A stretch of 64,000 nt of DNA from Chitinophaga sp. XS-30 (GCF_008086345.1 NZ_CP043006.1:5826032-5890031); one strand, 5' to 3'. Counted from the first letter of the stretch, positions 25,186-35,197 are shown. Translations and numbers: made by a program. The notes: generated from the letters alone by a model not told the origin.

Positions 25186-28100
25186 CTATCTTAATAAAGT
25201 AACATTCCCCGTTTTGGTCACCCGCTCCCCGTGACTGAACTCGATGTTCAGCACATAAGCGTAGGCGTCCATGGGTTGGATGGCGCCGTTGAAACGGCCA
25301 TCCCATCCTATCTTCTGATCGTTGGAGACGAACAGCAGCTGTCCCCAGCGGTTAAAGACCTTCATTTCATATTTGCTGATCCCGAAACTCTTGACTTCCC
25401 ATACATCGTTGATACCGTCCCCGTTCGGAGAAAAAGCCGTAGGCACATCAAACAGCGGATTCACGATCGCGCTCACCATCTGGCAGGTGGTATCATGGCA
25501 ACCGAACTCCGTTTCCGCGATCAGGCAAACCTGGTAGGTGCCTGTTGCGACGTACTGGTGCGTTGGATTGACCATGGATGATGTATCCCCGTCACCAAAA
25601 TCCCACCAATAACGTGCCGCACCTGTAGAAGTGTTGGTAAAAACATGCGGCGTGTTCTCCACGGGTGTTACGGGCTGGTAGGTAAATCCTGCTACCGGCA
25701 GCGGTAACACGGTGATATACATGGAAGTATCGTCCGTTACGTTACAGGTATTCGGGTCCGTAGCCATCATCGTTACCAGGTAACGGCCGGGCTGGGTGTA
25801 GGTATGGGTGGGGTAAATATCTGTGGAAGTACTTCCATCCCCGAAGTCCCACCGGAAGGTAACGCCCCCTTTCGAGGTGTTGTCGAATACCGCGGTGTAA
25901 GGTACGCAGGCGCTGTCCGGCACCTCGAAGAGGGCGAAGACGTTGGCGGCTACACGCAGCTGGTGCGTGATCACTTCCGGCGCGTTGCAGTAATTCGTAT
26001 CCACAAGCGTCAGCGTTACATTATATACGCCTTCCGCGGCGTAACTATGGGTCTGATCGCTGCCATCGGTCGTAACCGGCGGTGTGCCGTCACCAAAATC
26101 CCATACGAATGACTGGTTGGTGAACGGTTTGCCGGGAGGCGCCTGTGACAGGTTGGTGAATTCGTAATTCAGTTCCGTACAGGGGTCCAGGCGGCGTTCG
26201 GAAAAGTCTACCGTAGCCTGATCGGACCGCACCCGGATGTCCAGGTAAGCGGTGTCCCGGAGGTTACAGCTTGCCGGGTCATATTTGATCATCATCACGG
26301 TATAATCGCCTTCAACATTATACGTATGGGTGATGGTGGGGCTGGCATTGGTGATCTCCGGCGATCCGTCGCCAAAGTTCCATATCCAGCTCTGCGCCGG
26401 TACATTGGTGGTATCGATGAAGGTGATGGTAGCCGGTACGCAGTAATTATTTTTCCGTTCTTCCGTGGTCAATCCGGCCCGCACCCCGTCCAGGTTAAAC
26501 GCTATCTTGAGCGCACCGAGGTTGCAGCCATCGGGGATACCGCTGTTGTATGCGCCGGGCGTGGTGGGGAAGCGGGGCTTGTTGCCGGTGCCGCAGGCGG
26601 CGCAGATGGCCTGGTAGATCACGCCATTCTGGTCGAAACGGCTGGTGCCGCCGTCCACATGTTCAGCAAGACCGTTGCCGCCGTAAAAGGTGCCGTACAG
26701 GATGCCGAGTGCATCGCGCTGCATCACAAAGAAATAAAAGTCGCTGTTATCCGAGCTGGGTTTGCGGGCATCGGGCGTTGTCGGCAGCCCTGCCGTGCCG
26801 GAATTGGAAAAGTTATTGCCGGAGTTCAGCGAGCCGCCCCAGCCGGACACGTACACATTCTGGCAACGGTCTACCAGGAAGGCTACGGGAGAGAGACTGG
26901 GCTGCGCCGCCGCCTTTCCGAAGGTGGTGGAATAGATGAGGGCAGACAGGTCCGGCCGCAACTTGGTAATGAACTGTTTGGAATTGTCGTTATAAAAAGT
27001 GGCGGTGCCGGTGGGTTGCTGGATGGGCCAGTTGCCTTCCGTAGTACCCATCACGTACACATTGCCATCCCTGTCCAGCTGAATGCCATACACCTGGTCC
27101 GCCCGGCTGTTATCCGAGCCCATGAAAGTGGATTGCAGGATGGACGCCCCGTTACCGGAGATATGGGTGATATAGCCATCGCAGGCCCCGCCCCTGAATG
27201 CCGGGTACACGCTGCCCGGGCGGGCGGGAAAGTTGCTGCTGGCGGTGCCTCCGGCCACATATACCGTGCTGCCGCCATTCACGGCCAGCACATATGCGGC
27301 ATCCTCAGCGCTGCCGCCGAGGAAGCTCGCCCATTGCACCCGTACGTTCGGTGTCAGCTTGATCACCACCCCATCCTGACGGCCGCCGCCGTAAGTGGGC
27401 TGGAAAACGCCTGCTGTGGCGGGAAAGTTGGTGGATTGCGTGGAGCTGGCAATATAGATCGCGCCGGTAGCGTCGATCACTACTTCACTGCGCGCATCAT
27501 CGCCATAGTTCCTTAATAACACATCGGTCGGCCCTTTTTTATCCGGGCGCATGTTCACCCCGTCATTGCTGTTGCCGCCGATGCGCACGGAGCCTACCAG
27601 GCCGGTGCCTGCGGCATTCAGCTTGGTAACGGTAATATCAAAGCCGCCGCCGGGACCATAAGCCGTATCTACGGGAAAATTGCCCGAGTTGGTCCTGCCG
27701 GATATCACGAGCTGGCCCTGTGCATCCACAAAAAGACTGTGCGGCTGATCTTCGCCGTTGCCGCCGATATAGGTGGAGTATATGATCTGGGTGCCGGCGG
27801 GATTGAATTTGGTAATGGACATATCGAACTGGCCGCCATTGAAGGAATTGTCGTACGCACCGGTAGACACGGGATACCCGGTATTAAAAGCGATACCCCC
27901 GGCGTAAAAGTTGCCCCCGGCGTCGTACGTGGCCGTGAAGCCCCAGTTATCCGCCCGGGAACCGGTGAGCGTGGCGAATACCACGGTAGGGTCTATTACG
28001 AGCGGGTATTTGCTGTCATATTTGCCGGATACTTTGAAGCTGACCGTTGTTCCGTCCAGCTGATAAGATACGTTCACGCGCTGCCGCTGACTGTTGATAT

Positions 28101-28851
28101 ACTGGTATGCGAAGGGCGCCAGTTCGATGGCTTCCCCTACGGAGGTCTGTACATGCAGATTGCCCTTTTTCAGGGAAAGGGAAGTAGCGCCGGAATAGGC
28201 GAACCGTATCTGGTCCGGGTTGCCGCCGGGATGTACGATCAGGTCGTATTTCATCTGGCCGCTTTCGGAATAGACCTGCAGATCGATACTCCGGTATAAC
28301 TCCTTGTAGAGCAGACTGGTATATGAACCGATGCCAGACTTCCACCTGGAGCGGTCGTTGCCGAGCATATAGGTGATATTGTTCTCTCTGACGGGTTTTG
28401 AAGGGATGATCTCCGGGTCCGGCAGGGTATTGAGAAAGCGGAGGTCGTACGCATGGCCTCTGACGGGCTGATGCGGTATGCCGCCGTTCACGCCGGTGCT
28501 GCCGCCGTTAGCCGGCAGTTTGCCGGGGAGATTAACATTACCGGGATCCGGGAAATAGATCGGTTTGCCGCCGGCGGAATCTTCCATATGCCCGTGATTC
28601 AGTTCAGGGACGCGCATCAGGTCTTCCTTGCTCAGCAACAGGAACCGGAACCCGTCCTTCTTTACAAATATGCTGGCAGAACCGAGATCCGCGCGGTACT
28701 GAAAATCGCCGGGCCACTGGCCTTTGTTCTCAATATATTCGAGTGGTGAAAAGTTGCTGCTGCCTCCCTGCGCCCAGGCAGGCACGCCCGTCAGGAACAG
28801 GATACAGACTTGCAGTACACAGAAAAGGCCGGTAGGGCGAGTAGATTTCAA
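25186..28851 (-). CDS. SBBP beta-propeller and PKD-repeat protein with T9SS type B sorting domain (1221 aa)
   Basis: Secreted giant protein. After the signal peptide (to about VPAWAQ, residue 28) comes an N-terminal domain starting YIENKGQWPGDFQYRADL, a region commonly found in front of SBBP repeats. Several SBBP beta-propeller repeats follow, with YSTYIGG/ASFLGG-type strands and SSTQSTNFPATAGVFQP-type loops. Four PKD repeats (WNFGDGSPE, WDFGDGTPP, WDFGDGSTS, WDFGDGDTS) precede a type B sorting domain (VPTAFSPNGDGINDVW, NRWGQLLF, KTGNVTLLR). Translation appears to begin at TTG 28851, since no ATG is available near the signal peptide. It is followed 7 bases later by a PorP/SprF gene. The likely role is a cell-surface or released adhesin or binding protein; the ligand is unknown. 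Confidence 0.9.
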   Translation of the reverse strand: MKSTRPTGLFCVLQVCILFLTGVPAWAQGGSSNFSPLEYIENKGQWPGDFQYRADLGSASIFVKKDGFRFLLLSKEDLMRVPELNHGHMEDSAGGKPIYFPDPGNVNLPGKLPANGGSTGVNGGIPHQPVRGHAYDLRFLNTLPDPEIIPSKPVRENNITYMLGNDRSRWKSGIGSYTSLLYKELYRSIDLQVYSESGQMKYDLIVHPGGNPDQIRFAYSGATSLSLKKGNLHVQTSVGEAIELAPFAYQYINSQRQRVNVSYQLDGTTVSFKVSGKYDSKYPLVIDPTVVFATLTGSRADNWGFTATYDAGGNFYAGGIAFNTGYPVSTGAYDNSFNGGQFDMSITKFNPAGTQIIYSTYIGGNGEDQPHSLFVDAQGQLVISGRTNSGNFPVDTAYGPGGGFDITVTKLNAAGTGLVGSVRIGGNSNDGVNMRPDKKGPTDVLLRNYGDDARSEVVIDATGAIYIASSTQSTNFPATAGVFQPTYGGGRQDGVVIKLTPNVRVQWASFLGGSAEDAAYVLAVNGGSTVYVAGGTASSNFPARPGSVYPAFRGGACDGYITHISGNGASILQSTFMGSDNSRADQVYGIQLDRDGNVYVMGTTEGNWPIQQPTGTATFYNDNSKQFITKLRPDLSALIYSTTFGKAAAQPSLSPVAFLVDRCQNVYVSGWGGSLNSGNNFSNSGTAGLPTTPDARKPSSDNSDFYFFVMQRDALGILYGTFYGGNGLAEHVDGGTSRFDQNGVIYQAICAACGTGNKPRFPTTPGAYNSGIPDGCNLGALKIAFNLDGVRAGLTTEERKNNYCVPATITFIDTTNVPAQSWIWNFGDGSPEITNASPTITHTYNVEGDYTVMMIKYDPASCNLRDTAYLDIRVRSDQATVDFSERRLDPCTELNYEFTNLSQAPPGKPFTNQSFVWDFGDGTPPVTTDGSDQTHSYAAEGVYNVTLTLVDTNYCNAPEVITHQLRVAANVFALFEVPDSACVPYTAVFDNTSKGGVTFRWDFGDGSTSTDIYPTHTYTQPGRYLVTMMATDPNTCNVTDDTSMYITVLPLPVAGFTYQPVTPVENTPHVFTNTSTGAARYWWDFGDGDTSSMVNPTHQYVATGTYQVCLIAETEFGCHDTTCQMVSAIVNPLFDVPTAFSPNGDGINDVWEVKSFGISKYEMKVFNRWGQLLFVSNDQKIGWDGRFNGAIQPMDAYAYVLNIEFSHGERVTKTGNVTLLR

Positions 28852-28960
28852 GCGGTTCTGATTTTTAAGATTGTCCCAGTTAAAGTAATATACTTATTTT
28901 AACGGTTTGTTACCTCACTTTGTTACGGTTTGCCCGGGATATTTGGCAGATTGAGTGGCG

Positions 28961-29027
28961 GCCGGCGGGTGATGAACATTTCGGTAAAGGCAAGCAACAA
29001 TTTCATGATCAATCCTCTCCCGCCGGC
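28961..29027. repeat. 9-bp inverted repeat in the gap below recG
   Basis: GCCGGCGGG (28961-28969) and CCCGCCGGC (29019-29027) are exact inverted copies separated by 49 bases, in the 203-base gap between the SBBP/PKD gene and recG. No T-tract follows, so this is not a standard terminator. No gene is seen in the gap. Confidence 0.3.
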
Positions 29028-29054
29028 ACATCCAGGATTACAACGTAAAAGCGG

Positions 29055-31166
29055 TCAGGATATTTTACTCCATGCGGATTTTGACCGTTGGCTGGCGAGA
29101 TAGTCGTGAAGCGGTTTATTTTCAGGCAGTTCCAGTTCGGGGTCTTCTTCCAGTATCTTTTCGGCGGATTCCCTGGCAGCGGCCAGCATGGCGCGGTCCT
29201 GCACAATATCGGCCAGTTTCAGGTCCAGCAGCCCGCTTTGCCGGGTGCCTTCGATATCCCCCGGCCCCCGCAGTTCCATATCCTTTTCCGAGATCACGAA
29301 CCCGTCGTTGGTCTGTACCATTACCTTCACCCGTTCCTGCGAGTCCTTCCCGATCTTGTTGCCGGTCATCAGGATGCAATAACTCTGTTCCGCCCCCCGG
29401 CCAACGCGGCCCCGCAGCTGATGGAGCTGCGACAGGCCGAAGCGTTCGGTGCTTTCTATCACCATGACGGAGGCGTTTGGCACATTCACCCCTACTTCTA
29501 TCACCGTAGTCGCCACCATGATCTGGGTATCGCCGGTAACGAAGCGGTGCATATTGGCTTCCCGCTGGTCCTGCGGCTGGCGGCCGTGCACCATGCTGAT
29601 GTAGTATTTCGGTTCGGGGAAGAAGGCTTTCACTTCTTCATATCCTTTGGTCAGGTTCTCGTAATCGAGGTTGGCGGATTCTTCGATAAGGGGGTACACC
29701 ACGTAAGCCTGGCGGCCCTTTCTTACCTCCTCTTTGATGAAGTCCATCACCTGCGGGCGCTGGTATTCCGTGCGGTGCACGGTAGTGATGGGCTTGCGGC
29801 CCGGCGGCATTTCATCGATGACGGAAACATCCAGATCCCCATACACGGTCATGGCCAGTGTGCGCGGGATAGGCGTGGCCGTCATCACCAGGATGTGCGG
29901 CGGGGTATGGTTCTTTTCCCAGAGGCGCGCGCGCTGAGCTACGCCGAAGCGGTGCTGTTCATCTACGATGGCCATGCCCAGGTGAGAGAACTTCACTTCT
30001 TTTTCCAGCAGGGCATGGGTGCCGATGAGGATGTGTATGCTGCCTTCTTCCGTTTGTCTGAGTATCTCTTTGCGGGCCTTGCCTTTGATGTTCCCGGTCA
30101 GCAAAGCCACTTTCACCGGCATGTCTTTCAGCAGTTCCGATATGCCTTTGAAGTGCTGCTGCGCGAGTATTTCGGTCGGCGCCATGAGGCATCCCTGGAA
30201 ACCATTGTCCAGCGCCATCAGCAGGCTCAGCAGGGCCACCATGGTCTTGCCGCTGCCTACATCCCCCTGCAGCAGGCGGTTCATCTGCCGGCCGGTCATG
30301 GTATCTTTGCGGATCTCTTTGAGCACGCGTTTTTGTGCGCCGGTGAGCGGGAAAGGGAGGTGATCGTTATAAAAAGTATTGAATATTTCGCCTACTGCGC
30401 CGAATACAAATCCCTGGCTGATCTTGTGGCGCCTGACTTTGAGGCGGCAGATGCGGATCTGGGCGAGGAAAAGCTCTTCGAACTTCAGCCGCCGCTGCGC
30501 CTGTTTCGCTTCTTCTTCCGATGCTGGCAGATGTATCCTGAAGAAGGCCTGTGCGCGGGGCATCAGGCGAAACTGTTGCAGCACGGGGGCGGGAATGTTC
30601 TCTTTTATTTCGGGGAGGGAAAGCTGTTCCAGCAGGTTGCGGGTAAGTTTTCCTATAGCCTTGGCCGTTAGCCCGCGGGCTTTGAGTTTTTCGGTGGTGT
30701 AATACACCGGTTCAAGATGCTGTTTACCGGAGGCGGTCTCTTCGGTGAGCAGGTCCATTTCAGGGTGCGCCATCTGCACTGTGCCGTTGAATTGAGACAC
30801 CCTGCCGAATACCAGGTAGGCCACGTTCTCCCGCAGTGATTTCTGCATCCATTGCCAGCCCTGGAACCACACGAGGTCCATGCGCCCGGTCTCATCCTGC
30901 AGGGTGGCCACGAGCCTTTTTCCTCTCTTCTCTCCCACTACTTCCATATGCACGATGCGCCCGCGTATCTGTACATAGTCCTCAAATCCGCTCAGGTGGC
31001 CTATCCGCTCCACTTTCGTGCGGTCCACATACCGGAAAGGATAATACTCCAGCAGGTCCCGGAAAGTATGCATATTGATCTCCTTGCGCAGCAGTTCACC
31101 CTTCTGCGGTCCTACGCCTTTCAGGTATTCTATCGGATTGGGCAATATGGAGGTAATGAGCGTCAA
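29055..31166 (-). CDS. recG: ATP-dependent DNA helicase RecG
   Basis: Branched-DNA helicase that reverses stalled replication forks and processes recombination intermediates. It has 703 residues, the usual length. The N-terminal wedge/OB domain (DDLVQIRGRIV-like segment at about 63-140) precedes the two helicase domains with Walker A LLQGDVGSGKT, DEQH box MAIVDEQHRFG, TATPIPRTLAM, and the C-terminal motifs MVATTVIEVGVNVPNA and QLHQLRGRVGRG. The only start that preserves the N-terminus is TTG 31166. It lies head-to-tail after gltA, but the gltA terminator and a 258-base gap separate them. Confidence 0.95.
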   Translation of the reverse strand: MTLITSILPNPIEYLKGVGPQKGELLRKEINMHTFRDLLEYYPFRYVDRTKVERIGHLSGFEDYVQIRGRIVHMEVVGEKRGKRLVATLQDETGRMDLVWFQGWQWMQKSLRENVAYLVFGRVSQFNGTVQMAHPEMDLLTEETASGKQHLEPVYYTTEKLKARGLTAKAIGKLTRNLLEQLSLPEIKENIPAPVLQQFRLMPRAQAFFRIHLPASEEEAKQAQRRLKFEELFLAQIRICRLKVRRHKISQGFVFGAVGEIFNTFYNDHLPFPLTGAQKRVLKEIRKDTMTGRQMNRLLQGDVGSGKTMVALLSLLMALDNGFQGCLMAPTEILAQQHFKGISELLKDMPVKVALLTGNIKGKARKEILRQTEEGSIHILIGTHALLEKEVKFSHLGMAIVDEQHRFGVAQRARLWEKNHTPPHILVMTATPIPRTLAMTVYGDLDVSVIDEMPPGRKPITTVHRTEYQRPQVMDFIKEEVRKGRQAYVVYPLIEESANLDYENLTKGYEEVKAFFPEPKYYISMVHGRQPQDQREANMHRFVTGDTQIMVATTVIEVGVNVPNASVMVIESTERFGLSQLHQLRGRVGRGAEQSYCILMTGNKIGKDSQERVKVMVQTNDGFVISEKDMELRGPGDIEGTRQSGLLDLKLADIVQDRAMLAAARESAEKILEEDPELELPENKPLHDYLASQRSKSAWSKIS

Positions 31167-31346
31167 TAACGGTTTTTAAATCGAGTTACGAAGTACGGCA
31201 TTTTCAGAACAAAAGGCAACAGCCGGGGGATATGGTACGAGGATTGATCCGGCCAAAAAGTACGGGAAGGGCCCGGCGGTTGCGGTACCTGTACCGCTCC
31301 GGAGGACAGGCGGTGCTAACAGAACCGTTTCCCCGAAGCCAAACAA

Positions 31347-31381
31347 AGAGGGGGCGTATCAGCTGTTGATACTCCCCCTCT
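31347..31381 (-). terminator. Hairpin terminator downstream of gltA
   Basis: Long stem with arms AGAGGGGG and CCCCCTCT extended inward by GTATCA/TGATAC across one mismatch, with a GCTGT loop, 44 bases after the gltA stop. The following minus-strand bases are only moderately T-rich. The rest of the 31167-31424 gap shows no gene. Confidence 0.65.
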
Positions 31382-31424
31382 CTATGATGTGATGATGCGA
31401 ATTTACTTTAACGGTATATCATAA

Positions 31425-32750
31425 TTATTCTGCGATGGCTTCCACTTTACCTTCCACGAACAGTTTCATCCATTCGGAGGTAACGGATTTCGGTCTTTCC
31501 AGGGAGAGGCCGAGGGCGCGGTCCCAGCAGAGGGAGGCCAGTACGCCGAGGGCGCGGGAAACGCCGAAGAGCACGGTATAGAATTCATATTCCACCAGTC
31601 CGTAATGTACGAGCAGCGCACCGGAGTGGGCGTCCACATTGGGCCAGGGGTTCTTGACCTTGCCGAGGTCCTTCAGGATGTCCGGCACGGTTTCATACAC
31701 GAGCCATACGATGCGCACCAGTTCGTCATCCGCCAGGTGTTTTTTGGCAAATTCCATCTGTGCGGTAAAGCGGGGATCGGTCTTGCGCAATACAGCGTGC
31801 CCGTAGCCCGGTACTACTTTACCTTCGGAAAGTGTTTTCTTCACATATGCTTCGATCTGCGCTTTGTCCGGCATGCCGCCACCCAGCTCTTCACGCATAC
31901 TGAGTATCCATTTGATCACTTCCTGGTTGGCGAGGCCGTGCAGGGGACCGGCCAGTCCGTTCATACCGGCGGCGAAAGAGAGATAGGCATCGCTCAGGGC
32001 GGAACCTACGAGATGGGTCGTGTGGGCGCTGACGTTACCACCTTCGTGGTCTGCATGGATCACCATGTACAGGCGCATCAGTTCCTTGAAATCATCGTTC
32101 TTGTAGCCGAGCATATGGGCGAAGTTGGCCGCCCAGTCCAGCATCCCGTCCGGCTGGATGTGATCGCTGTTCTTGTATTTGCGGCGGTAGATATAAGCGG
32201 CGATACGGGGGAGCCTGGCGATAAGATTCAGGGAATCTTCATACATATAGCTCCAGTACTCCTTTTTGCTCATCCCGTCTGCATAGGCTTTTGCAAATAC
32301 GGATTCCGTCTGCATGGCCATAACAGCAACGGTGAACATGGTCATGGGGTGAGTAGAGATGGGCAATGCTTCGATGGCGTCGAACACATGGTTCGGTACA
32401 TGGGAGCGGCGGCTGAGCACGCTGCTGAGGTTCTGTACATCGGCTTCTGTGGGCAGTTCCCCGATCAGCATCAGGTAGAACAGGCCTTCCGGCAGGGGTT
32501 CATTTCCACCGGCGGCTTTGGGGAGGTGTTCCCGCAGCTCGGGGATGGAATATCCGCGGAAACGGATACCCTCGTTCGCGTCCAGCAGCGAGGTTTCTGT
32601 CACCAGGCCTGTAATTCCGCGCATACCCTGATAAGCCTGCGCCACAGTAACTTCATCTATTTTCTTTGTGCCATGATTCTTGAGCAGGTCCTTAACTTCT
32701 GCGCTCAGCTCATCTGCTTTTGCCTTGAATTTCTCTTTTATATAACTCAT
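31425..32750 (-). CDS. gltA: Citrate (Si)-synthase, eukaryotic-like type
   Basis: Condenses oxaloacetate and acetyl-CoA at the entry of the TCA cycle. It has 441 residues. The sequence resembles mitochondrial rather than enterobacterial citrate synthase: GMRGITGLVTETSLLDANEGIRFRGYSIPE is close to the mitochondrial N-terminal block. Active-site histidines lie in LAGPLHGLANQEV and VPGYGHAVLRKTDPR, and the catalytic Asp in NVDAHSGALL. This type is common in Bacteroidota and probably forms dimers without the NADH regulation of the hexameric type (family knowledge). It is monocistronic, with a clear -7 box upstream and a hairpin downstream. Confidence 0.95.
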   Translation of the reverse strand: MSYIKEKFKAKADELSAEVKDLLKNHGTKKIDEVTVAQAYQGMRGITGLVTETSLLDANEGIRFRGYSIPELREHLPKAAGGNEPLPEGLFYLMLIGELPTEADVQNLSSVLSRRSHVPNHVFDAIEALPISTHPMTMFTVAVMAMQTESVFAKAYADGMSKKEYWSYMYEDSLNLIARLPRIAAYIYRRKYKNSDHIQPDGMLDWAANFAHMLGYKNDDFKELMRLYMVIHADHEGGNVSAHTTHLVGSALSDAYLSFAAGMNGLAGPLHGLANQEVIKWILSMREELGGGMPDKAQIEAYVKKTLSEGKVVPGYGHAVLRKTDPRFTAQMEFAKKHLADDELVRIVWLVYETVPDILKDLGKVKNPWPNVDAHSGALLVHYGLVEYEFYTVLFGVSRALGVLASLCWDRALGLSLERPKSVTSEWMKLFVEGKVEAIAE

Positions 32751-32794
32751 TTTCCCGCAATGATTTAGAAAAATTAACGAATTCGATCAATGTA

Positions 32795-32802
32795 CAAAAG
32801 TA
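32795..32802 (-). promoter_or_regulatory. gltA -7 promoter box
   Basis: Minus-strand TACTTTTG matches TAnnTTTG, 44 bases before the gltA ATG. The -33 region is poor. Confidence 0.5.
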
Positions 32803-32889
32803 ACGATTAATCGCATAAACAGTATCCCTGAAAGCAGATTTAACGTATTATTTCAGGCAATTTTTACTAAAAAAAGCGGGGAATACGGG

Positions 32890-33969
32890 TTATTTCGGCG
32901 CACGCATATACAGCCACAGCGCAAGCAGGCCGAACAGGAAATTCGGTATCCAGGCAGCCAGGAGCGGGTTCAGGTTCGCTTTGGTGGCAAATACGGTGGA
33001 AAACTGCATAAAGAGGATATAGGAGGCGCTGATCACGATCCCTATAGCCAGGTGCAGCCCGCTTCCACCTCTCACCTTCCGGCTGGAAATAATGGCCCCG
33101 ATCAGCACCAGTATCACCACGGCAACGGCAGCAGAGGTACGGCGGTATTTTTCCACATAATAGACGCTGAGCCCTTCCGCGCCGCGCAGCTCTTCCCTTT
33201 CCAGGTAATGGTTCAGCTCGGAGGCGGTCATGGTTTCCTGCCGGTTCTTTTCCTCGATCAGTTCAGAAGGCAGCAGGGGTATTTTAATGATGGTATCCGC
33301 TTTGGAGGTAAGGTTTTCCTTTAGCCCGTCAATTGTCCGCTCCGTAATATATTCCAGCTTCCAGGAGCCGGACACGGAGTCCCAGGCTACTCTTTCCGCC
33401 CGGAGCTTGTAATCCACCTGCTGCCGGTCTATGCGCTGCAGGGTAAAATCGGAGCCTGTTTTGTAATTGGGATCGTAGTAACCGAAGGTGATATAGCTTA
33501 CACTATCTATACGGAGCGTTTTGTCCCGCAACGCTTCAGCTGTTTTAGGGGTGCTGACGTATTTATTCTCGAAGGAGGTACGGATGCGGTTGGCTACTGG
33601 CACCACCCACTGGTTCGCCGCCCAAAGAATGGAGGCGAACAGTATGGCGCCCATCCAATACGGCCGCAGGAACCGCCGGAAACTCACCCCGCTGCTCAGA
33701 ATGGCGATGATCTCCGTTTTATAGGCCAGCTTGGAAGTAAAGAAAATAACAGAAATGAAAATGAACAGCGGGAAAAGCAATGCTGCGATATGCGGGATAA
33801 AGCCGATATAATAATTGGTGAACACGAACCAGAACGAAAGGTCATGCGTCATGAAATCATCGATCTTTTCCGTGATGTCTATCACTACCGAGATCACCAG
33901 CAGGATCATCAGCGAGTAGATGAATGTGCCGACGAACTTGCGAAATATATACCAGTCGATCTTCTTCAT
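32890..33969 (-). CDS. LptF/LptG-family lipopolysaccharide export permease
   Basis: A 359-residue inner-membrane permease of the Lpt ABC transporter, which extracts LPS for transport to the outer membrane. The architecture is typical: N-terminal IDWYIFRKFVGTFIYSLMILL helix, three TM segments by residue 120 (including IIAILSSGVSFRRFLRPYW, the coupling-helix region), a large periplasmic beta-jellyroll domain (about 125-270), then three C-terminal helices (AAVAVVILVLIGAIIS, LAIGIVISASYILFM, PNFLFGLLALWLYM). LptG is favoured over LptF by the start KKIDWYIFRKF, but the two are hard to separate. tgt lies upstream on the same strand. Confidence 0.9.
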   Translation of the reverse strand: MKKIDWYIFRKFVGTFIYSLMILLVISVVIDITEKIDDFMTHDLSFWFVFTNYYIGFIPHIAALLFPLFIFISVIFFTSKLAYKTEIIAILSSGVSFRRFLRPYWMGAILFASILWAANQWVVPVANRIRTSFENKYVSTPKTAEALRDKTLRIDSVSYITFGYYDPNYKTGSDFTLQRIDRQQVDYKLRAERVAWDSVSGSWKLEYITERTIDGLKENLTSKADTIIKIPLLPSELIEEKNRQETMTASELNHYLEREELRGAEGLSVYYVEKYRRTSAAVAVVILVLIGAIISSRKVRGGSGLHLAIGIVISASYILFMQFSTVFATKANLNPLLAAWIPNFLFGLLALWLYMRAPK

Positions 33970-33998
33970 AATAATTTAAACGGACGGGCTTTAATTGC

Positions 33999-34006
33999 CA
34001 AAGCTA
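33999..34006 (-). promoter_or_regulatory. -7 box for the LptG-like gene
   Basis: Minus-strand TAGCTTTG matches TAnnTTTG, with a TTTG at 34025-34022 only 15 bases upstream, shorter than the usual spacing. It gives a leader of about 25 bases before ATG 33969. Confidence 0.45.
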
Positions 34007-34069
34007 ACATTCCTGCAGCATCAAATATGCAATATTATTGTATGGTGTGCAATTTTTAACATTGTGTTG

Positions 34070-35197
34070 CTATAACCTTGTTTTCAGCTGCGGGACCATA
34101 TTCCGCTTCCAGGCTTCGTAAGTGCCCTGCAGTATCTGTTCGCGCGCCACTTTCACCAGGTCCAGATAAAAACAAAGGTTGTGGATGCTGGCCAGGGTCA
34201 GGGCAAGGAACTCACCGGCCACAAAAAGATGGCGCAGGTAAGCCTTTGAATAATTCCGGCTGGCGTTGCAGGGATTCATTTCATCGATGGGGGAAAAATC
34301 CGTTGCCCATTTTTTATTCCGGATGTTGATCACACCGTTCCAGGTGAACAGCATGCCGTTACGGCCGTTGCGGGTGGGCATTACACAGTCGAACATATCA
34401 ATGCCCAGGCCGATGTTCTCCAGGATGTTCCAGGGGGTGCCTACGCCCATCAGGTAGCGGGGTTTTTCTTTTGGCAGGATGGCGGTTACCAGTCCGCACA
34501 TCTCATACATATCCGCTTCCGGCTCCCCTACGCTGAGGCCTCCGATGGCATTACCCGCGCAGTTGCGGGAGGCGATGGCTTCGGCGGAGAGTTTTCTCAG
34601 GTCCGGGAAGGTGCTGCCCTGCACAATGGGGAAAAGCGTTTGTTCATACCCGTAGGCGGGAGCGGTTTCGTTCAGCCGTTTGATACAACGGTCCAGCCAC
34701 CGGTGCGTCAGTTCCATGCTCTTTTTGGCATAGCGGTATTCGCTGGGATAAGGGGGGCATTCGTCGAATGCCATGATAATATCCGCCCCGATGGTCCGCT
34801 GGATGTCCATCACATTCTCGGGGGTGAACAGATGCCGGCTGCCGTCAATATGGCTCTGGAACACTACGCCTTCTTCCTTTATCTTCCTGTTGGCGGCCAG
34901 GGAAAATACCTGGTAGCCCCCGCTGTCGGTCAATATAGGGCGTTCCCAGCCATTGAAGCCGTGGAGGCCGCCGGCTTCGCGCAGCACGTCCATACCGGGG
35001 CGCAGATAAAGATGATAGGTATTCCCCAGGATGATCTGTGCATTGATATCCTCGCGCAGCTGCTCCTGGGTAATGGCCTTTACGCTGCCCACGGTGCCTA
35101 CGGGCATGAAAATGGGCGTTTGTATGCTGCCGTGGGCGGTGGTGATCACACCGGCCCTGGCCCCGGAGGGGTCTGTGGTAATCAGGTCGAAATTCAA
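34070..35197 (-). CDS. tgt: tRNA-guanine transglycosylase (queuine tRNA-ribosyltransferase)
   Basis: Exchanges guanine-34 for preQ1 in tRNAs with GUN anticodons. From the TTG at 35197 it has 375 residues, the usual length, starting MNFDLITTDPSGARAGVI. An upstream ATG (35257) in the same frame lies on the wrong side of a perfect -7 box at 35226-35219, so it cannot be the main start. Family motifs are FMPVGTVGSVKAIT, ILGNTYHLYLRPG, the catalytic region LTDSGGYQVFSL, and GVGTPWNILENIGLGIDMFDCVMPTRNGRNG with the second active-site Asp. The zinc-binding end includes CNASRNYSKAYLRHL and HNLCFY. Confidence 0.95.
   Translation of the reverse strand: MNFDLITTDPSGARAGVITTAHGSIQTPIFMPVGTVGSVKAITQEQLREDINAQIILGNTYHLYLRPGMDVLREAGGLHGFNGWERPILTDSGGYQVFSLAANRKIKEEGVVFQSHIDGSRHLFTPENVMDIQRTIGADIIMAFDECPPYPSEYRYAKKSMELTHRWLDRCIKRLNETAPAYGYEQTLFPIVQGSTFPDLRKLSAEAIASRNCAGNAIGGLSVGEPEADMYEMCGLVTAILPKEKPRYLMGVGTPWNILENIGLGIDMFDCVMPTRNGRNGMLFTWNGVINIRNKKWATDFSPIDEMNPCNASRNYSKAYLRHLFVAGEFLALTLASIHNLCFYLDLVKVAREQILQGTYEAWKRNMVPQLKTRL

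Noticed and set aside
29088..30671. A 527-codon plus-strand frame over recG
   Set aside because: It is a shadow of recG, whose helicase motifs are all in the other strand.
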